64,000 bases of DNA from Moraxella oblonga NBRC 102422 (GTDB taxonomy: Bacteria; Pseudomonadota; Gammaproteobacteria; Pseudomonadales; Moraxellaceae). Positions 28,113-37,236 of the stretch are shown in pieces. Each line of letters opens with the position of its first letter. The stretch's first letter is position 1. The notes below the pieces were generated by a model. The model searched no databases. It was not told the origin of the DNA and saw only the letters and a list, made by a program, of their open reading frames with translations. The stretch is taken from contig NZ_BCYQ01000005.1 in the NCBI RefSeq assembly GCF_001598275.1, positions 1 through 64,000 of the forward strand, written 5' to 3'. The position numbers were made by a program, and so were the translations under genes.

Positions 28113-30776
28113 TTATTCCTTAATCCACCCCCCATTTCGCCACACCAAAGCAAATTTTGTCGCCTTGCCGTCTTTTTCTGAACCGATATACTGCTCGGAT
28201 GATTTACGAGACCAGCGGACGATGGTTGGGTTGCCGTCTGTGTCGGTTTCTGGGGCGGTCAGTAGGTAGTGAAATTTGGGGTCAAGCTCACCTTGTACGG
28301 TCTTTAACTCACTCACCTTTGGCGGACGAGTTTCACGCACTTTGGGGAATTTGCTGGCCGCCAAAAACAAGCCTGCCGCCCCCTCACGCAAGACAAAATG
28401 GTCGTCAAATTTGTTTGAACGCAAATGAGGCATAGAAATGGCGGTCATTCTAGGCGGAGCAGCCTCGCCATTTTTGAGAACTTTTCTGGTATTGTCGCAT
28501 TTTTGGCAGGCAAAGTACGCCCCAAAACGACCTGTTTTTAACTCCATTTGCCCATCGCATTTGTCGCAGTCAATGGTTGGCACATCGGACTTGGTAGCAC
28601 TATGAAATACCCCTTTTTCCAAAAGATAGCCATCGCAATCAGGGTTATTGCCACAAATATGCAATTTAAGCCCACCGTCCACGATATAGCCGTCCATTGC
28701 CGTGTGGCACTTAGGACAGCGTTTTTTGGTCAAAAGGTCGGCAATCTCATCGGTGGTGTCGTCCTCGTCTAAGTCTTTTAAGGCTTGATTGGCAAAGGCC
28801 TCCACCGCCATTAGGTTTTTGGTGCCTTTGCAACGCTCGGCAGGCGGTAGGTTGTAGCCTGTACAACCCAAAAACACCCCTGTACCACCTGTGCGAATCT
28901 GCATTGGACGACTGCATAAATCACAATGAATATCAGGCACATCGGTGGGGTCGTTGGGTTTCATACCGTCCTTGCCCTTTGCCTTATCCAATTTACCCTT
29001 AAAATCGCCATAAAATTCATCAAGCACTTTTTTGTAATTTTGCTCGCCATTGGCAACATTATCCAGCTTATCTTCCAAACTTGCCGTAAAGCTATAATCC
29101 ATCAAATCAGGAAAACTCTGTGTCAAACGGTCGGTAACAATGTCGCCCATTTTCTCGGCAAATAGCCGTTTGTTTTCGGTGCGAACATAGCCACGCTCTT
29201 GAATGGTGGAGATGATGGAGGCATAAGTGGACGGTCGTCCAATGCCTCGTTTTTCAAGCTCTTTGACCAAACTTGCCTCGGTGTATCTGGCAGGTGGTTT
29301 GGTAAAATGCTGGCTTGGGTTTATGCCATCCACCACCAAAGTATCGCCCACCTTGACATCAGGCAGTATCACATCGTCCGACTTGGCAGGGGGGTTGACC
29401 TTGGTGTAGCCGTCAAAGACCATCACCCGCCCTTTTGCTTTTAACTCCACATCGCCTGATTTGACTGTGAGTGTGGCGGACTGGTATTGGGCAGGTGTCA
29501 TTTGGCAGGCGACAAATTGTTTATAAATTAGCTCATACAGGCGTTTGGCGTCCTGTTCCACATCTTTTAAATCCTTTGCTTGCACCAGCACATTTGATGG
29601 GCGAATGGCTTCGTGGGCTTCTTGGGCATTTTGTTTGTTGCCATAGACATTGGGCGTTTTGGGCAAATATTTTTCGCCAAAGTTTGCCAAAATATACTCA
29701 CGCACACTACCAACGGCATCGGCAGACAAAAAGGTGCTATCCGTACGCATATAGGTAATATGCCCTGCCTCGTACAGACGCTGGGCAAGGAGCATTGTTT
29801 TTTTGACATTAAAGCCAAGACGAGTGCTTGCCGACTGCTGTAAGGTAGAGGTAATAAAAGGGGCAGACGGCTTGGATTGGGTGGGCTTCTCGTCCCTGCC
29901 TGAGACAATAAAGGGGTTGTGATTTAAAATTTCAACAACCTTTAAGGTATCTGTTTCGTTTTTTAAATCAAACTCTTTGCCTGCTTGTTTGACCGCCTCC
30001 AAGCTAATGCCATCCTTAAAATTGGCGTGGTGCGTATCGGCAAAAATCTGCCAATATTCGGTTGGCACAAAGGCACGGATTTCTCGCTCTTTTTCCACCA
30101 CAAGGCGAGTTGCCACCGACTGTACTCGCCCTGCCGACAAGCCCCTTGCCACCTTTGCCCAAAGTAGAGGCGAGACCATAAAGCCCACCACACGGTCAAG
30201 AAATCTGCGAGCTTGCTGGGCATTGACCCTATCCATATTAAGGTCTGATGGGTGTTTGAAGGCTTCGGTGATGGCGTTTTTGGTGATTTCATTAAAGACC
30301 ACACGGCGGTATTTGCTATCCGCCCCCCCAATCACTTCACGCAAATGCCACGCAATCGCCTCCCCCTCACGGTCAAGGTCGGTTGCCAAATAGATGGTAT
30401 CGGCATCTTTGGCAAGGGATTTTAATTCTTTGATGACTTTGGTTTTGTTGGGCAAAATCTCATAAACCGCCTGCCAGCCGTTTTCAGGATTAACCCCCAT
30501 TCGTCGTACCAAAGACTGCCACGCCTTTTGTTCACGAGACAGTTTTACACCTGTATCCTTTGTTTTTTCTTTGTCCGTACCGCCCGCTGTTTGTGAAGAA
30601 GTAGGCAAATCACGAATATGTCCCACCGATGAACGCACGATATAATCCGAGCCTAAGTATTTATTGATGGTTTTGGCTTTGGCAGGGGATTCTACGATGA
30701 CCAAAGATTTGCCTTTGGGGGCAATTTGATCGTCTGTGGTTTTGGTTTTTTTGGGGGATTTTGGGGTGGTTGCCAT
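28113..30776 (-). CDS. topA: DNA topoisomerase I
   Basis: TopA relaxes negative supercoils. The 887-residue protein has the Toprim domain ([19 protein letters not shown], then [17 protein letters not shown]) and the active-site Tyr342 in ITYMRTDS. Three C-terminal four-cysteine zinc fingers follow, the first at CDLCSRPMQ, the second at [10 protein letters not shown] and the third at [10 protein letters not shown], and then a basic tail. This is the usual gammaproteobacterial arrangement. A lysine/proline-rich leader precedes the Toprim domain. Confidence 0.96.
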   Translation of the reverse strand: MATTPKSPKKTKTTDDQIAPKGKSLVIVESPAKAKTINKYLGSDYIVRSSVGHIRDLPTSSQTAGGTDKEKTKDTGVKLSREQKAWQSLVRRMGVNPENGWQAVYEILPNKTKVIKELKSLAKDADTIYLATDLDREGEAIAWHLREVIGGADSKYRRVVFNEITKNAITEAFKHPSDLNMDRVNAQQARRFLDRVVGFMVSPLLWAKVARGLSAGRVQSVATRLVVEKEREIRAFVPTEYWQIFADTHHANFKDGISLEAVKQAGKEFDLKNETDTLKVVEILNHNPFIVSGRDEKPTQSKPSAPFITSTLQQSASTRLGFNVKKTMLLAQRLYEAGHITYMRTDSTFLSADAVGSVREYILANFGEKYLPKTPNVYGNKQNAQEAHEAIRPSNVLVQAKDLKDVEQDAKRLYELIYKQFVACQMTPAQYQSATLTVKSGDVELKAKGRVMVFDGYTKVNPPAKSDDVILPDVKVGDTLVVDGINPSQHFTKPPARYTEASLVKELEKRGIGRPSTYASIISTIQERGYVRTENKRLFAEKMGDIVTDRLTQSFPDLMDYSFTASLEDKLDNVANGEQNYKKVLDEFYGDFKGKLDKAKGKDGMKPNDPTDVPDIHCDLCSRPMQIRTGGTGVFLGCTGYNLPPAERCKGTKNLMAVEAFANQALKDLDEDDTTDEIADLLTKKRCPKCHTAMDGYIVDGGLKLHICGNNPDCDGYLLEKGVFHSATKSDVPTIDCDKCDGQMELKTGRFGAYFACQKCDNTRKVLKNGEAAPPRMTAISMPHLRSNKFDDHFVLREGAAGLFLAASKFPKVRETRPPKVSELKTVQGELDPKFHYLLTAPETDTDGNPTIVRWSRKSSEQYIGSEKDGKATKFALVWRNGGWIKE

Positions 30777-30878
30777 AGCTTGCTCTTCATAATCATAAAA
30801 ATATTGGCGTAAAAATAGGGGGCAAAAGTGATTTTGTCAAGTATTTTTTTAAAAATTTTAAAAAATTTACCCCACCAT

Positions 30879-31436
30879 TCACGCCATAAAATGCTTTTTG
30901 GGCAGATAACCAATCACAAACTCGTCCGCCATATCATCATCGCACGGCTGGATTTGTAGGGCGTATTTGGCTTTAAATTCATCATTTAAGACATCAGATA
31001 CTTTGTGAATATCATCAACATCCACGCCATATTTATTGTCAATGTGCGACACAGCACGCCCACCTGCATCAAATTCTTGATAAAAGGCACTTTGTTTGGC
31101 AAGGCTTACCGCCCCTGCCAAATCGGACGCCACCACCAGCATTTTGTGATGAAATTCCTCAAATTCGCCTGCCTTGTAGCCACCCATATTGATGAAGTAC
31201 AAATGTAGCCCATTATCCACAAAGTCCTCACGTTTTACCACACGGACAGCATACTCACCCACACGACAGACTTTGCGATAAGCATCAATGTGCCAAATAT
31301 CCTTAACCTCAACCCACGCCTGCTCAAAATATGGTATGAGTTGTGCGACATTTTCACCAATACCAAAAAACACATCGTGCTGTTCAATCAAGCGACCTTT
31401 TGGTGTTGCACCCAGTTTTATCATATATAAATTCAT
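30879..31436 (-). CDS. DUF1543 protein
   Basis: A 185-residue soluble protein of the DUF1543 family (function unknown), seen in the start MNLYMIKLGATPKGRLIEQHD and the segments HHKMLVVASDLAGAVSLAK and IDNKYGVDVDDI. Two similar halves are suggested, each with a beta-alpha pattern. I start at ATG 31436 because AAGGA lies six bases before it; the open frame extends 14 codons further. It lies downstream of an AGCS symporter gene on the same strand, separated by a terminator. Confidence 0.8.
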   Translation of the reverse strand: MNLYMIKLGATPKGRLIEQHDVFFGIGENVAQLIPYFEQAWVEVKDIWHIDAYRKVCRVGEYAVRVVKREDFVDNGLHLYFINMGGYKAGEFEEFHHKMLVVASDLAGAVSLAKQSAFYQEFDAGGRAVSHIDNKYGVDVDDIHKVSDVLNDEFKAKYALQIQPCDDDMADEFVIGYLPKKHFMA

Positions 31437-31461
31437 GTTACTATCCTTTAAAAATAAAAAA

Positions 31462-31490
31462 AACCAAAACCGCCCCATGAGCGGTTTTAG
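31462..31490 (-). terminator. Terminator of the second AGCS gene
   Basis: AAAACCGC / GCGGTTTT hairpin with a T run on the minus strand, ten bases after the AGCS stop. Confidence 0.8.
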
Positions 31491-31502
31491 CCATCAAATC
31501 AA

Positions 31503-33038
31503 TCATTTACCTTTTAATCTGTCTTCCCAAAAAGTGGCGTTTTTAATGCCCAGCTTCACAGGATCAAATGTGTACTCCTTGACACCGGCACGACGCTGGT
31601 TTTCGTAGTCTTTTAGAGCATTCATGGTAGGTTTTAACATAAAGAACATGATAAGAATACCCACGATATTAAGCCATGCAGTCATACCTACGCCCACATC
31701 ACCCATATCCCAAATATAACCTGCACTGTTAAGACTGCCATATACAACAACCGCCACAACGGTAAATTTGGGGATAAAGCTAGTAAGTTTTTGGGTGCTT
31801 AGACTCATACGGCGAGTTAGATAAGCAATGTTTACCTCCGCAATATAATAATAAGCAAGCACGGTGGTAAAAGCAAAAAAGAAAATAGCAATGGCAATAA
31901 AGTAGTTGCCAGATGTACCAAAAGTCTGCTCCAATGCCATTTGGGTAAAGGCAGGTGTGCCAATTTCGTTGATGGGGACACCTTCTGCATTGACATGGGG
32001 AATATTTTGAATGATAAAGGCATCTTTGTCTGTGAGCGTGCCTTTGACATTATAAGTACCCATCGTCAAAATCATAAAAGCAGTCGCCGAACAAACAAGT
32101 AAAGTATCCACATAAACGGAGAACGCTTGTACCAATCCTTGTTGGGCGGGGTGAGCCACTTCGGCAGCCCCAGCATGGTGTGGACCTGTACCTTGACCTG
32201 CTTCGTTGGAATACACGCCACGTTTGACCCCCCAACCAATCGCTGCACCAAAACCTGCCATGGGGTTCAAAATATCGCTCATAATCAGAGAAAATACCGC
32301 AGGCACTTTATCAATATTCATAATCATGACAAGCACAGCCAACAAGATATACCCCAATGCCATAAATGGCACGACAAACTCCGCCACACGAGCGATACGT
32401 TTGATACCACCAAACACAATCAGGGCGATACCAACAGAGATGATAGCCATTGTGATGACACGATATTCACCAACTTCCATGCTCAAAAAGTTCACAAGTT
32501 CGCCTTCGCCTGTAATGCGAGTAACTGCACTTACCACACCGTTAGCTTGCACACCGGGCAAGAAAATACCGCACGAGATAACCCCTGCCAACGCAAATAA
32601 AATGGCATACCACTTTTGACCCAAGCCTTTTTCAAAATAATAAGCAGGACCGCCACGGTATTGACCTGTGATGGGATCTTTTTCTTTATAAATTTGAGCA
32701 AGTGTACTCTCAACATAAGCGGTAGAAGCACCCAAAAATGCCACCACCCACATCCAAAACACCGCCGAAGGTCCGCCAAATCCAATGGCTGCTGCCACCC
32801 CTGCAATGTTACCCACACCGACACGGTTGGCAAGTGCCACCACAAAAGCCTGAAAGGATGAGATGCCGTCCGCACTTTTGACACCACTAAACATCAGCTT
32901 AATCATCTCACCCAGCAGTCGCACCTGCACAAAGCGAGTCATGATAGAATAAAAAAGTCCCGCCCCAAGACACAAATAAATGAGGGCAGGACTCCAAATT
33001 ATTCCATTGAGTTGGTCAATCACATCTTTTAATGACAT
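31503..33038 (-). CDS. AGCS family sodium:alanine/glycine symporter, copy 2
   Basis: A 511-residue AGCS symporter with about 11 membrane segments. The conserved segments FQAFVVALANRVGVGNIAGVA and GVYSNEAGQGTGPHHAGAA are present, the latter with an unusual GPHH in place of the APNA of copy 1, which could change substrate choice. An excellent AAGGAG lies six bases before ATG 33038, so this start is chosen; the frame is open 14 codons further. Alanine or glycine is the expected substrate. Confidence 0.9.
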   Translation of the reverse strand: MSLKDVIDQLNGIIWSPALIYLCLGAGLFYSIMTRFVQVRLLGEMIKLMFSGVKSADGISSFQAFVVALANRVGVGNIAGVAAAIGFGGPSAVFWMWVVAFLGASTAYVESTLAQIYKEKDPITGQYRGGPAYYFEKGLGQKWYAILFALAGVISCGIFLPGVQANGVVSAVTRITGEGELVNFLSMEVGEYRVITMAIISVGIALIVFGGIKRIARVAEFVVPFMALGYILLAVLVMIMNIDKVPAVFSLIMSDILNPMAGFGAAIGWGVKRGVYSNEAGQGTGPHHAGAAEVAHPAQQGLVQAFSVYVDTLLVCSATAFMILTMGTYNVKGTLTDKDAFIIQNIPHVNAEGVPINEIGTPAFTQMALEQTFGTSGNYFIAIAIFFFAFTTVLAYYYIAEVNIAYLTRRMSLSTQKLTSFIPKFTVVAVVVYGSLNSAGYIWDMGDVGVGMTAWLNIVGILIMFFMLKPTMNALKDYENQRRAGVKEYTFDPVKLGIKNATFWEDRLKGK

Positions 33039-33293
33039 TAAATACTCCTTTTGCAATGGTTTATTTAAAAATTTTATCAATGCTTTTGCATTAATGTGTA
33101 AATTTTTTAAATCAAATGACCTAAATTTAAGGTTTATAATTTGCCATATTTTTAAAATAATTGCTACAAAAAATCACAATTTTCACAGATTTTTTGTGTT
33201 TTTGTGAGAAAAATATCCAAATGGTTGCAATTTTTGCCAAAAACTGCCATGATGATAGCCATTTTACAAAAAAATAGTTATTGAGAACACATC

Positions 33294-33896
33294 ATGAAAA
33301 AAATCATCATTGCCATGTTGTTGGGCAGTACCTTGACATTATCAGGCTGTGGCTACAACCAACTCCAAGCCCTAGATGAGGATACCAATGCCAAATGGTC
33401 AGAAGTGGTAAACCAATACCAACGCCGTGCTGACCTTGTACCAAACCTTGTGGCGGTGGTAGAACGCTACGCCCAACACGAAAAAGAAGTGTTGACCGAA
33501 GTGGCAGAAGCTCGCTCAAAGGTGGGAAGCGTACAGCTCACGCCAGAAGCACTCAACGACCCCAACGCCATGAAAGCGTACAGCGAAGCCCAAGCAGGCA
33601 TGACATCAGCATTATCACGATTAAAAATGGTCGTGGAAAACTACCCAGAGTTAAAAGCTGACACCATGTTCCAAGATTTGCAAGCTCAGCTTGAAGGCAC
33701 AGAAAACCGCATTGCGGTGGCTCGTGGCGAGTACATCCAAAGCGTGCAAGGCTACAACACCACCGTCCGCCAATTCCCTACCAATCTGACCGCCAAAGTG
33801 TTTGGGTTACAAACCAAACCGAATTTTAATGTAGAAAACGAAAAAGCAATCAGCACCGCCCCAACCGTCAATTTTGGTAATAGCAAACAACCATGA
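33294..33896 (+). CDS. LemA family lipoprotein
   Basis: A 200-residue LemA protein with lipobox LSGC (Cys19), so it is probably anchored to a membrane as a lipoprotein. The helical core begins at ALDEDTNAKWSEVVNQYQRR and shows the typical DLVPNLVAVVERYA and ENYPELKAD segments. LemA proteins are of unsettled function and are often found next to TPM-domain proteins, as here. The next gene starts within its last codon. Confidence 0.9.
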   Translation: MKKIIIAMLLGSTLTLSGCGYNQLQALDEDTNAKWSEVVNQYQRRADLVPNLVAVVERYAQHEKEVLTEVAEARSKVGSVQLTPEALNDPNAMKAYSEAQAGMTSALSRLKMVVENYPELKADTMFQDLQAQLEGTENRIAVARGEYIQSVQGYNTTVRQFPTNLTAKVFGLQTKPNFNVENEKAISTAPTVNFGNSKQP

Positions 33897-34852
33897 TGAT
33901 GGGTTTAATCAAAAAAGGCGGTCGGATTTTTACCATACTTGGCTTGGGTGTGGTGATTGGGGTTGGCACGCCTGCGATGGCAGGTGAGCGTCTGGACGAT
34001 ACCACAATTAGCACACAAAACACACCCAACACCATTGCTCACGAGACGTTATCACTAAACAGTCCCATCATTGACAAGACAGGTATTTTAACTCACCGTG
34101 AAAAAGACCATTTAGAATCACAACTTCGCCAAATCTATGACGATAAACTGGCTCAAGTAGCAATCGTCATCGTCCCCACCACAGGTAGTGTGGATATTTT
34201 TGATTATGCCTATCAAATCGCCAAACGATGGCAGTTGGGCAGTAAAGAGGACGATGATGGCATTTTGGTGCTGGTCGCCCTTAATGACAGAAAAATCCAA
34301 ATTTTGACAGGTTATGGCGTTGAGGGTGTGTTACCTGATGCGGTACTCAATCGCATCATTCGTGAAGACATCACCCCAAGTTTTAAAACAGGGGCATATG
34401 CACAAGGTCTGTCATCAGGAATCAGTCGCATTGACGAACGTCTACGAGCTGACCCACAAACGCTTGCCAAGATGGATAAACGCACAAGCAACACCCAAGA
34501 TGAGTCCGAACCTGCCCTACCCTTTTTGATATTTTTTGGGATTGTGTTTGGCAACATTTTGATGTCCATGCTAGGACGTATGGTGGGGGCAACGCTTGCC
34601 ACGATAGGCATAGGCGTGATTGGCAGTATGATGGGGCTTAGCCTACTATCCATCATGGTGGGCTGTGTGGCAGTGTGGCTATTTGTGATATTTGGCTTTG
34701 GTAAAAACACCCGCATCAGCACAGGGGGCGGCTCAATCTATGTCGGTGGCAGTCGCATTGACAGAAACTCTCATCGAGGCGGATTTGGCTCTGGAGGTTT
34801 TGGTGGTGGCGGAGGTTCCTTTGGTGGTGGTGGTGCAGGCGGTTCTTGGTGA
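33893..34852 (+). CDS. TPM-domain membrane protein (YgcG type)
   Basis: A 319-residue protein with a signal sequence, a periplasmic TPM domain (about 65-185, with DKTGILTHREKDHLESQLR and GYGVEGVLPDA), two or three membrane segments (about 205-270) and a C-terminal run rich in glycine and serine. This is the YgcG plan. Some TPM domains have phosphatase activity and in plants the family (TLP18.3) helps photosystem repair, but the bacterial role is unknown. It overlaps lemA by four bases (ATGA). Confidence 0.88.
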   Translation: MMMGLIKKGGRIFTILGLGVVIGVGTPAMAGERLDDTTISTQNTPNTIAHETLSLNSPIIDKTGILTHREKDHLESQLRQIYDDKLAQVAIVIVPTTGSVDIFDYAYQIAKRWQLGSKEDDDGILVLVALNDRKIQILTGYGVEGVLPDAVLNRIIREDITPSFKTGAYAQGLSSGISRIDERLRADPQTLAKMDKRTSNTQDESEPALPFLIFFGIVFGNILMSMLGRMVGATLATIGIGVIGSMMGLSLLSIMVGCVAVWLFVIFGFGKNTRISTGGGSIYVGGSRIDRNSHRGGFGSGGFGGGGGSFGGGGAGGSW

Positions 34853-35015
34853 GATTTCACACAACCCATTTAAAAAACACACCCAATTCTCAACTTGTAT
34901 CAATGTTCAATCAAGGGGCAATCACCACCCACCCCAAACAACCATGATACAATCTATCAATCATCTTATCATTTTAAGTTGAGATTAGCAAAGCATGGAT
35001 AATATTAGATAACTC

Positions 35016-35531
35016 ATGATAACACACACTTCCCAAAAAAGCCTAGCCAGACTATGTCGCCAAATCCTATTTGTGCCGTTTTTACACAATCGCTGGCTTA
35101 CGCCCACACTTCGCCAAGAGCTTGCTGACCACATCGCTAGGGCGGAGCGTGGTCATCGTGGCGAGATACGTCTGATTATTGAAAATCATCTACCCACAAA
35201 CCTTGCCTATCACACCGACTGCCGTGAGCGAGCATTGAGGTTGTTTGGTGAATATGGTGTGTGGGATACTTCCCATAACACAGGGGTGCTGATTTATGTC
35301 AATCTGTGCGAACATGGACTTGAAATCATCGCCGACAGAGGCATAGACACTCATGTCTGTGATGAATGGCAATCACTGTGTCAAAACACGCTTGATACAT
35401 TTAGACAAGGTGACATGGCACAGGGACTTATGTGGTTAATTGGTGAAATTGGGCGACTGCTCAACCATTATTTTCCCTGTGATGACATAAACGGCAATGA
35501 ACTGCCCAACCAAATTATTCATTTAAAGTAG
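35016..35531 (+). CDS. Second TPM-domain protein
   Basis: A 171-residue protein with a single TPM domain and no clear signal peptide or membrane segment. EIRLIIENHLPTNLAY, NTGVLIYVNLCEHGLEIIADRG and HVCDEWQSLCQNTLDTF align with the domain core, including the GIDxxV-type edge of the active site. Seen together with lemA and the YgcG-type gene, it completes the common three-gene lemA-TPM-TPM cluster. A 163-base gap separates it from the gene before. Confidence 0.82.
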   Translation: MITHTSQKSLARLCRQILFVPFLHNRWLTPTLRQELADHIARAERGHRGEIRLIIENHLPTNLAYHTDCRERALRLFGEYGVWDTSHNTGVLIYVNLCEHGLEIIADRGIDTHVCDEWQSLCQNTLDTFRQGDMAQGLMWLIGEIGRLLNHYFPCDDINGNELPNQIIHLK

Positions 35532-35538
35532 AATCACC

Positions 35539-35877
35539 ATGAATGCAACACAATTATTTTTTGGATTAATTGGACTGTTTTTGGCATTATTTGGCATCGC
35601 TCTTGCCAAACCATATATGACCAAAAAGCCTACCAACATTCATACCTTTAAACAAACTTTAACCAAATTATTGCCCAGTCATGATTTACTGGTCAAAGAT
35701 GGTACACCTTCTCGCATTATCATAAGTTTGGACGGCATTCAAAAAGCCATTATCATCATGGACAGACCCAGAGCTGATTATGTCATGGGTGGTTTACCGA
35801 TTTTTACCACCAATAAACTTGGTAAGCTAACCGCCATCGCCCACAAAATAAAATCATTGGATCGCACCATTCATTAA
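35539..35877 (+). CDS. Small membrane-anchored protein of unknown function
   Basis: A 112-residue protein with one N-terminal membrane segment (about 4-24, LFFGLIGLFLALFGIALAKP) and a soluble alpha/beta part, probably cytosolic or periplasmic. It is not recognised. It begins seven bases after the second TPM gene and so belongs to that transcription unit. Confidence 0.6.
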   Translation: MNATQLFFGLIGLFLALFGIALAKPYMTKKPTNIHTFKQTLTKLLPSHDLLVKDGTPSRIIISLDGIQKAIIIMDRPRADYVMGGLPIFTTNKLGKLTAIAHKIKSLDRTIH

Positions 35878-36169
35878 TTCAATCAAAACTTAAATACATT
35901 AAAAAAAATCAATCATAAAAGAATGCCATTATCACAACCAAATCACCATATCTTGGATAGATAACCAAAACGCCTAAAAACTCATAAAAAAACTTGACTT
36001 TATATGGCGTAACGTGAATAATATCCAGCGTGATTATAAAAATGCACAATCCATTTTGTTTTATTGATTGAATAAAACAATTGTTCATTTTAATTTCTAT
36101 CATCGTTTTATTCGTAGTTTGATTGTTTATTTTTATTTGCATTAAATACCTTAAAAACGAGTACCAATC

Positions 36170-37180
36170 ATGAAAATCCACAAATTGACAACCCTAGTAA
36201 GTTGCATTCTTGCAGGGGCTTTTTTGCTAAGTGCGTGCAGTCCACCAGCCCCACAGCAAGCTAACAGTATCCCCTACCCCACCGCCAATGTCGGCGTTAG
36301 TATCGCCAATACTACCAACCCATTTTTTAAAGCACTTTATGATACCTATGAATCACAAAGCCAAGCACAACCATCACTAACGCTTCACCTTGAAAGTGCG
36401 AACAATGACCAAGCCACCCAATACCGCCAATATGACACGATGATTGGTCAAGGAGCAAAGGCACTTGTCATTAACATTGCTGATGTTGCAGAAGGCGAAG
36501 CGGTAATCAACCGATATTGCGGTAAGGTGGGCTTGGTATTTGTAAACCGTAATCCAGGAGATAAAGCACTAGCCAAATGTGAAAAAGCCTATTTTGTAGA
36601 TGGTGATGCCGTACAAGGCGGTACATTACAAGGATTAAAAGTGCTAGAACTTTGGAAAGAAAACCCATCTTGGGACAAAAATCATGATGGCAAAATCCAA
36701 TTTGCCATGCTACAAGGCTTGGTCGGACACGCAGGGGCAGAAGCTCGTACAAAATGGTCAATCAGTACAATGGACAACTATCCCGTCATTGGTATTGATG
36801 TAGAGCAAATTTTTTCTGACCATGCCAACTTTGACAAAGAACAAGCTCGCACGATGGTAGCCAAATGGCTGACAGACCCCAATTTTGAGCAGGTAGAAGT
36901 GATTTTGGCAAACAACGACACAATGGCACTAGGAGCAAGCGAAGCCCTAAAACAAGCTGGCGTGAAGTTGCCCATTTTTGGCATTGATGCCACCGCCGAA
37001 GCATTAAATGCAGTTCAGTTAGGGGACTTAACCGCTACCGTCCTAAACGATGCCGCTGGTCAAGCCGAAGTGTCGCTACGCATGGCGTCCAACTTAGCTT
37101 CTGACAACGATGTCATGTCAGGTATTGACTATAAACTTGACCATAAAACCGTTAGAATTCCTTATCAAACGGTCAAATAA
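36170..37180 (+). CDS. Galactose/glucose-binding lipoprotein (MglB-like)
   Basis: A 336-residue periplasmic sugar-binding protein of the MglB group, anchored as a lipoprotein (LLSAC near residue 23; E. coli MglB is soluble). Matches include the calcium loop DKNHDGKIQ (169-177), ANNDTMALGASEALK and FGIDATAEALNAV. There is no MglA ATPase or MglC permease nearby. A sensor kinase with a periplasmic domain begins 57 bases downstream. This suggests the protein presents sugar to the kinase rather than, or in addition to, a transporter. Confidence 0.88.
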   Translation: MKIHKLTTLVSCILAGAFLLSACSPPAPQQANSIPYPTANVGVSIANTTNPFFKALYDTYESQSQAQPSLTLHLESANNDQATQYRQYDTMIGQGAKALVINIADVAEGEAVINRYCGKVGLVFVNRNPGDKALAKCEKAYFVDGDAVQGGTLQGLKVLELWKENPSWDKNHDGKIQFAMLQGLVGHAGAEARTKWSISTMDNYPVIGIDVEQIFSDHANFDKEQARTMVAKWLTDPNFEQVEVILANNDTMALGASEALKQAGVKLPIFGIDATAEALNAVQLGDLTATVLNDAAGQAEVSLRMASNLASDNDVMSGIDYKLDHKTVRIPYQTVK

Positions 37181-37236
37181 TACCACAAAATCATGTTTTC
37201 TGACACAGGTACGTCTCACCAACTTTGGAAATTACC

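Noticed and set aside
35909-36181. Minus-strand frame of 90 codons before the MglB-like gene
   Set aside because: Very AT-rich, overlaps the start of the binding-protein gene and the region that must hold its promoter; no ribosome site or family resemblance.
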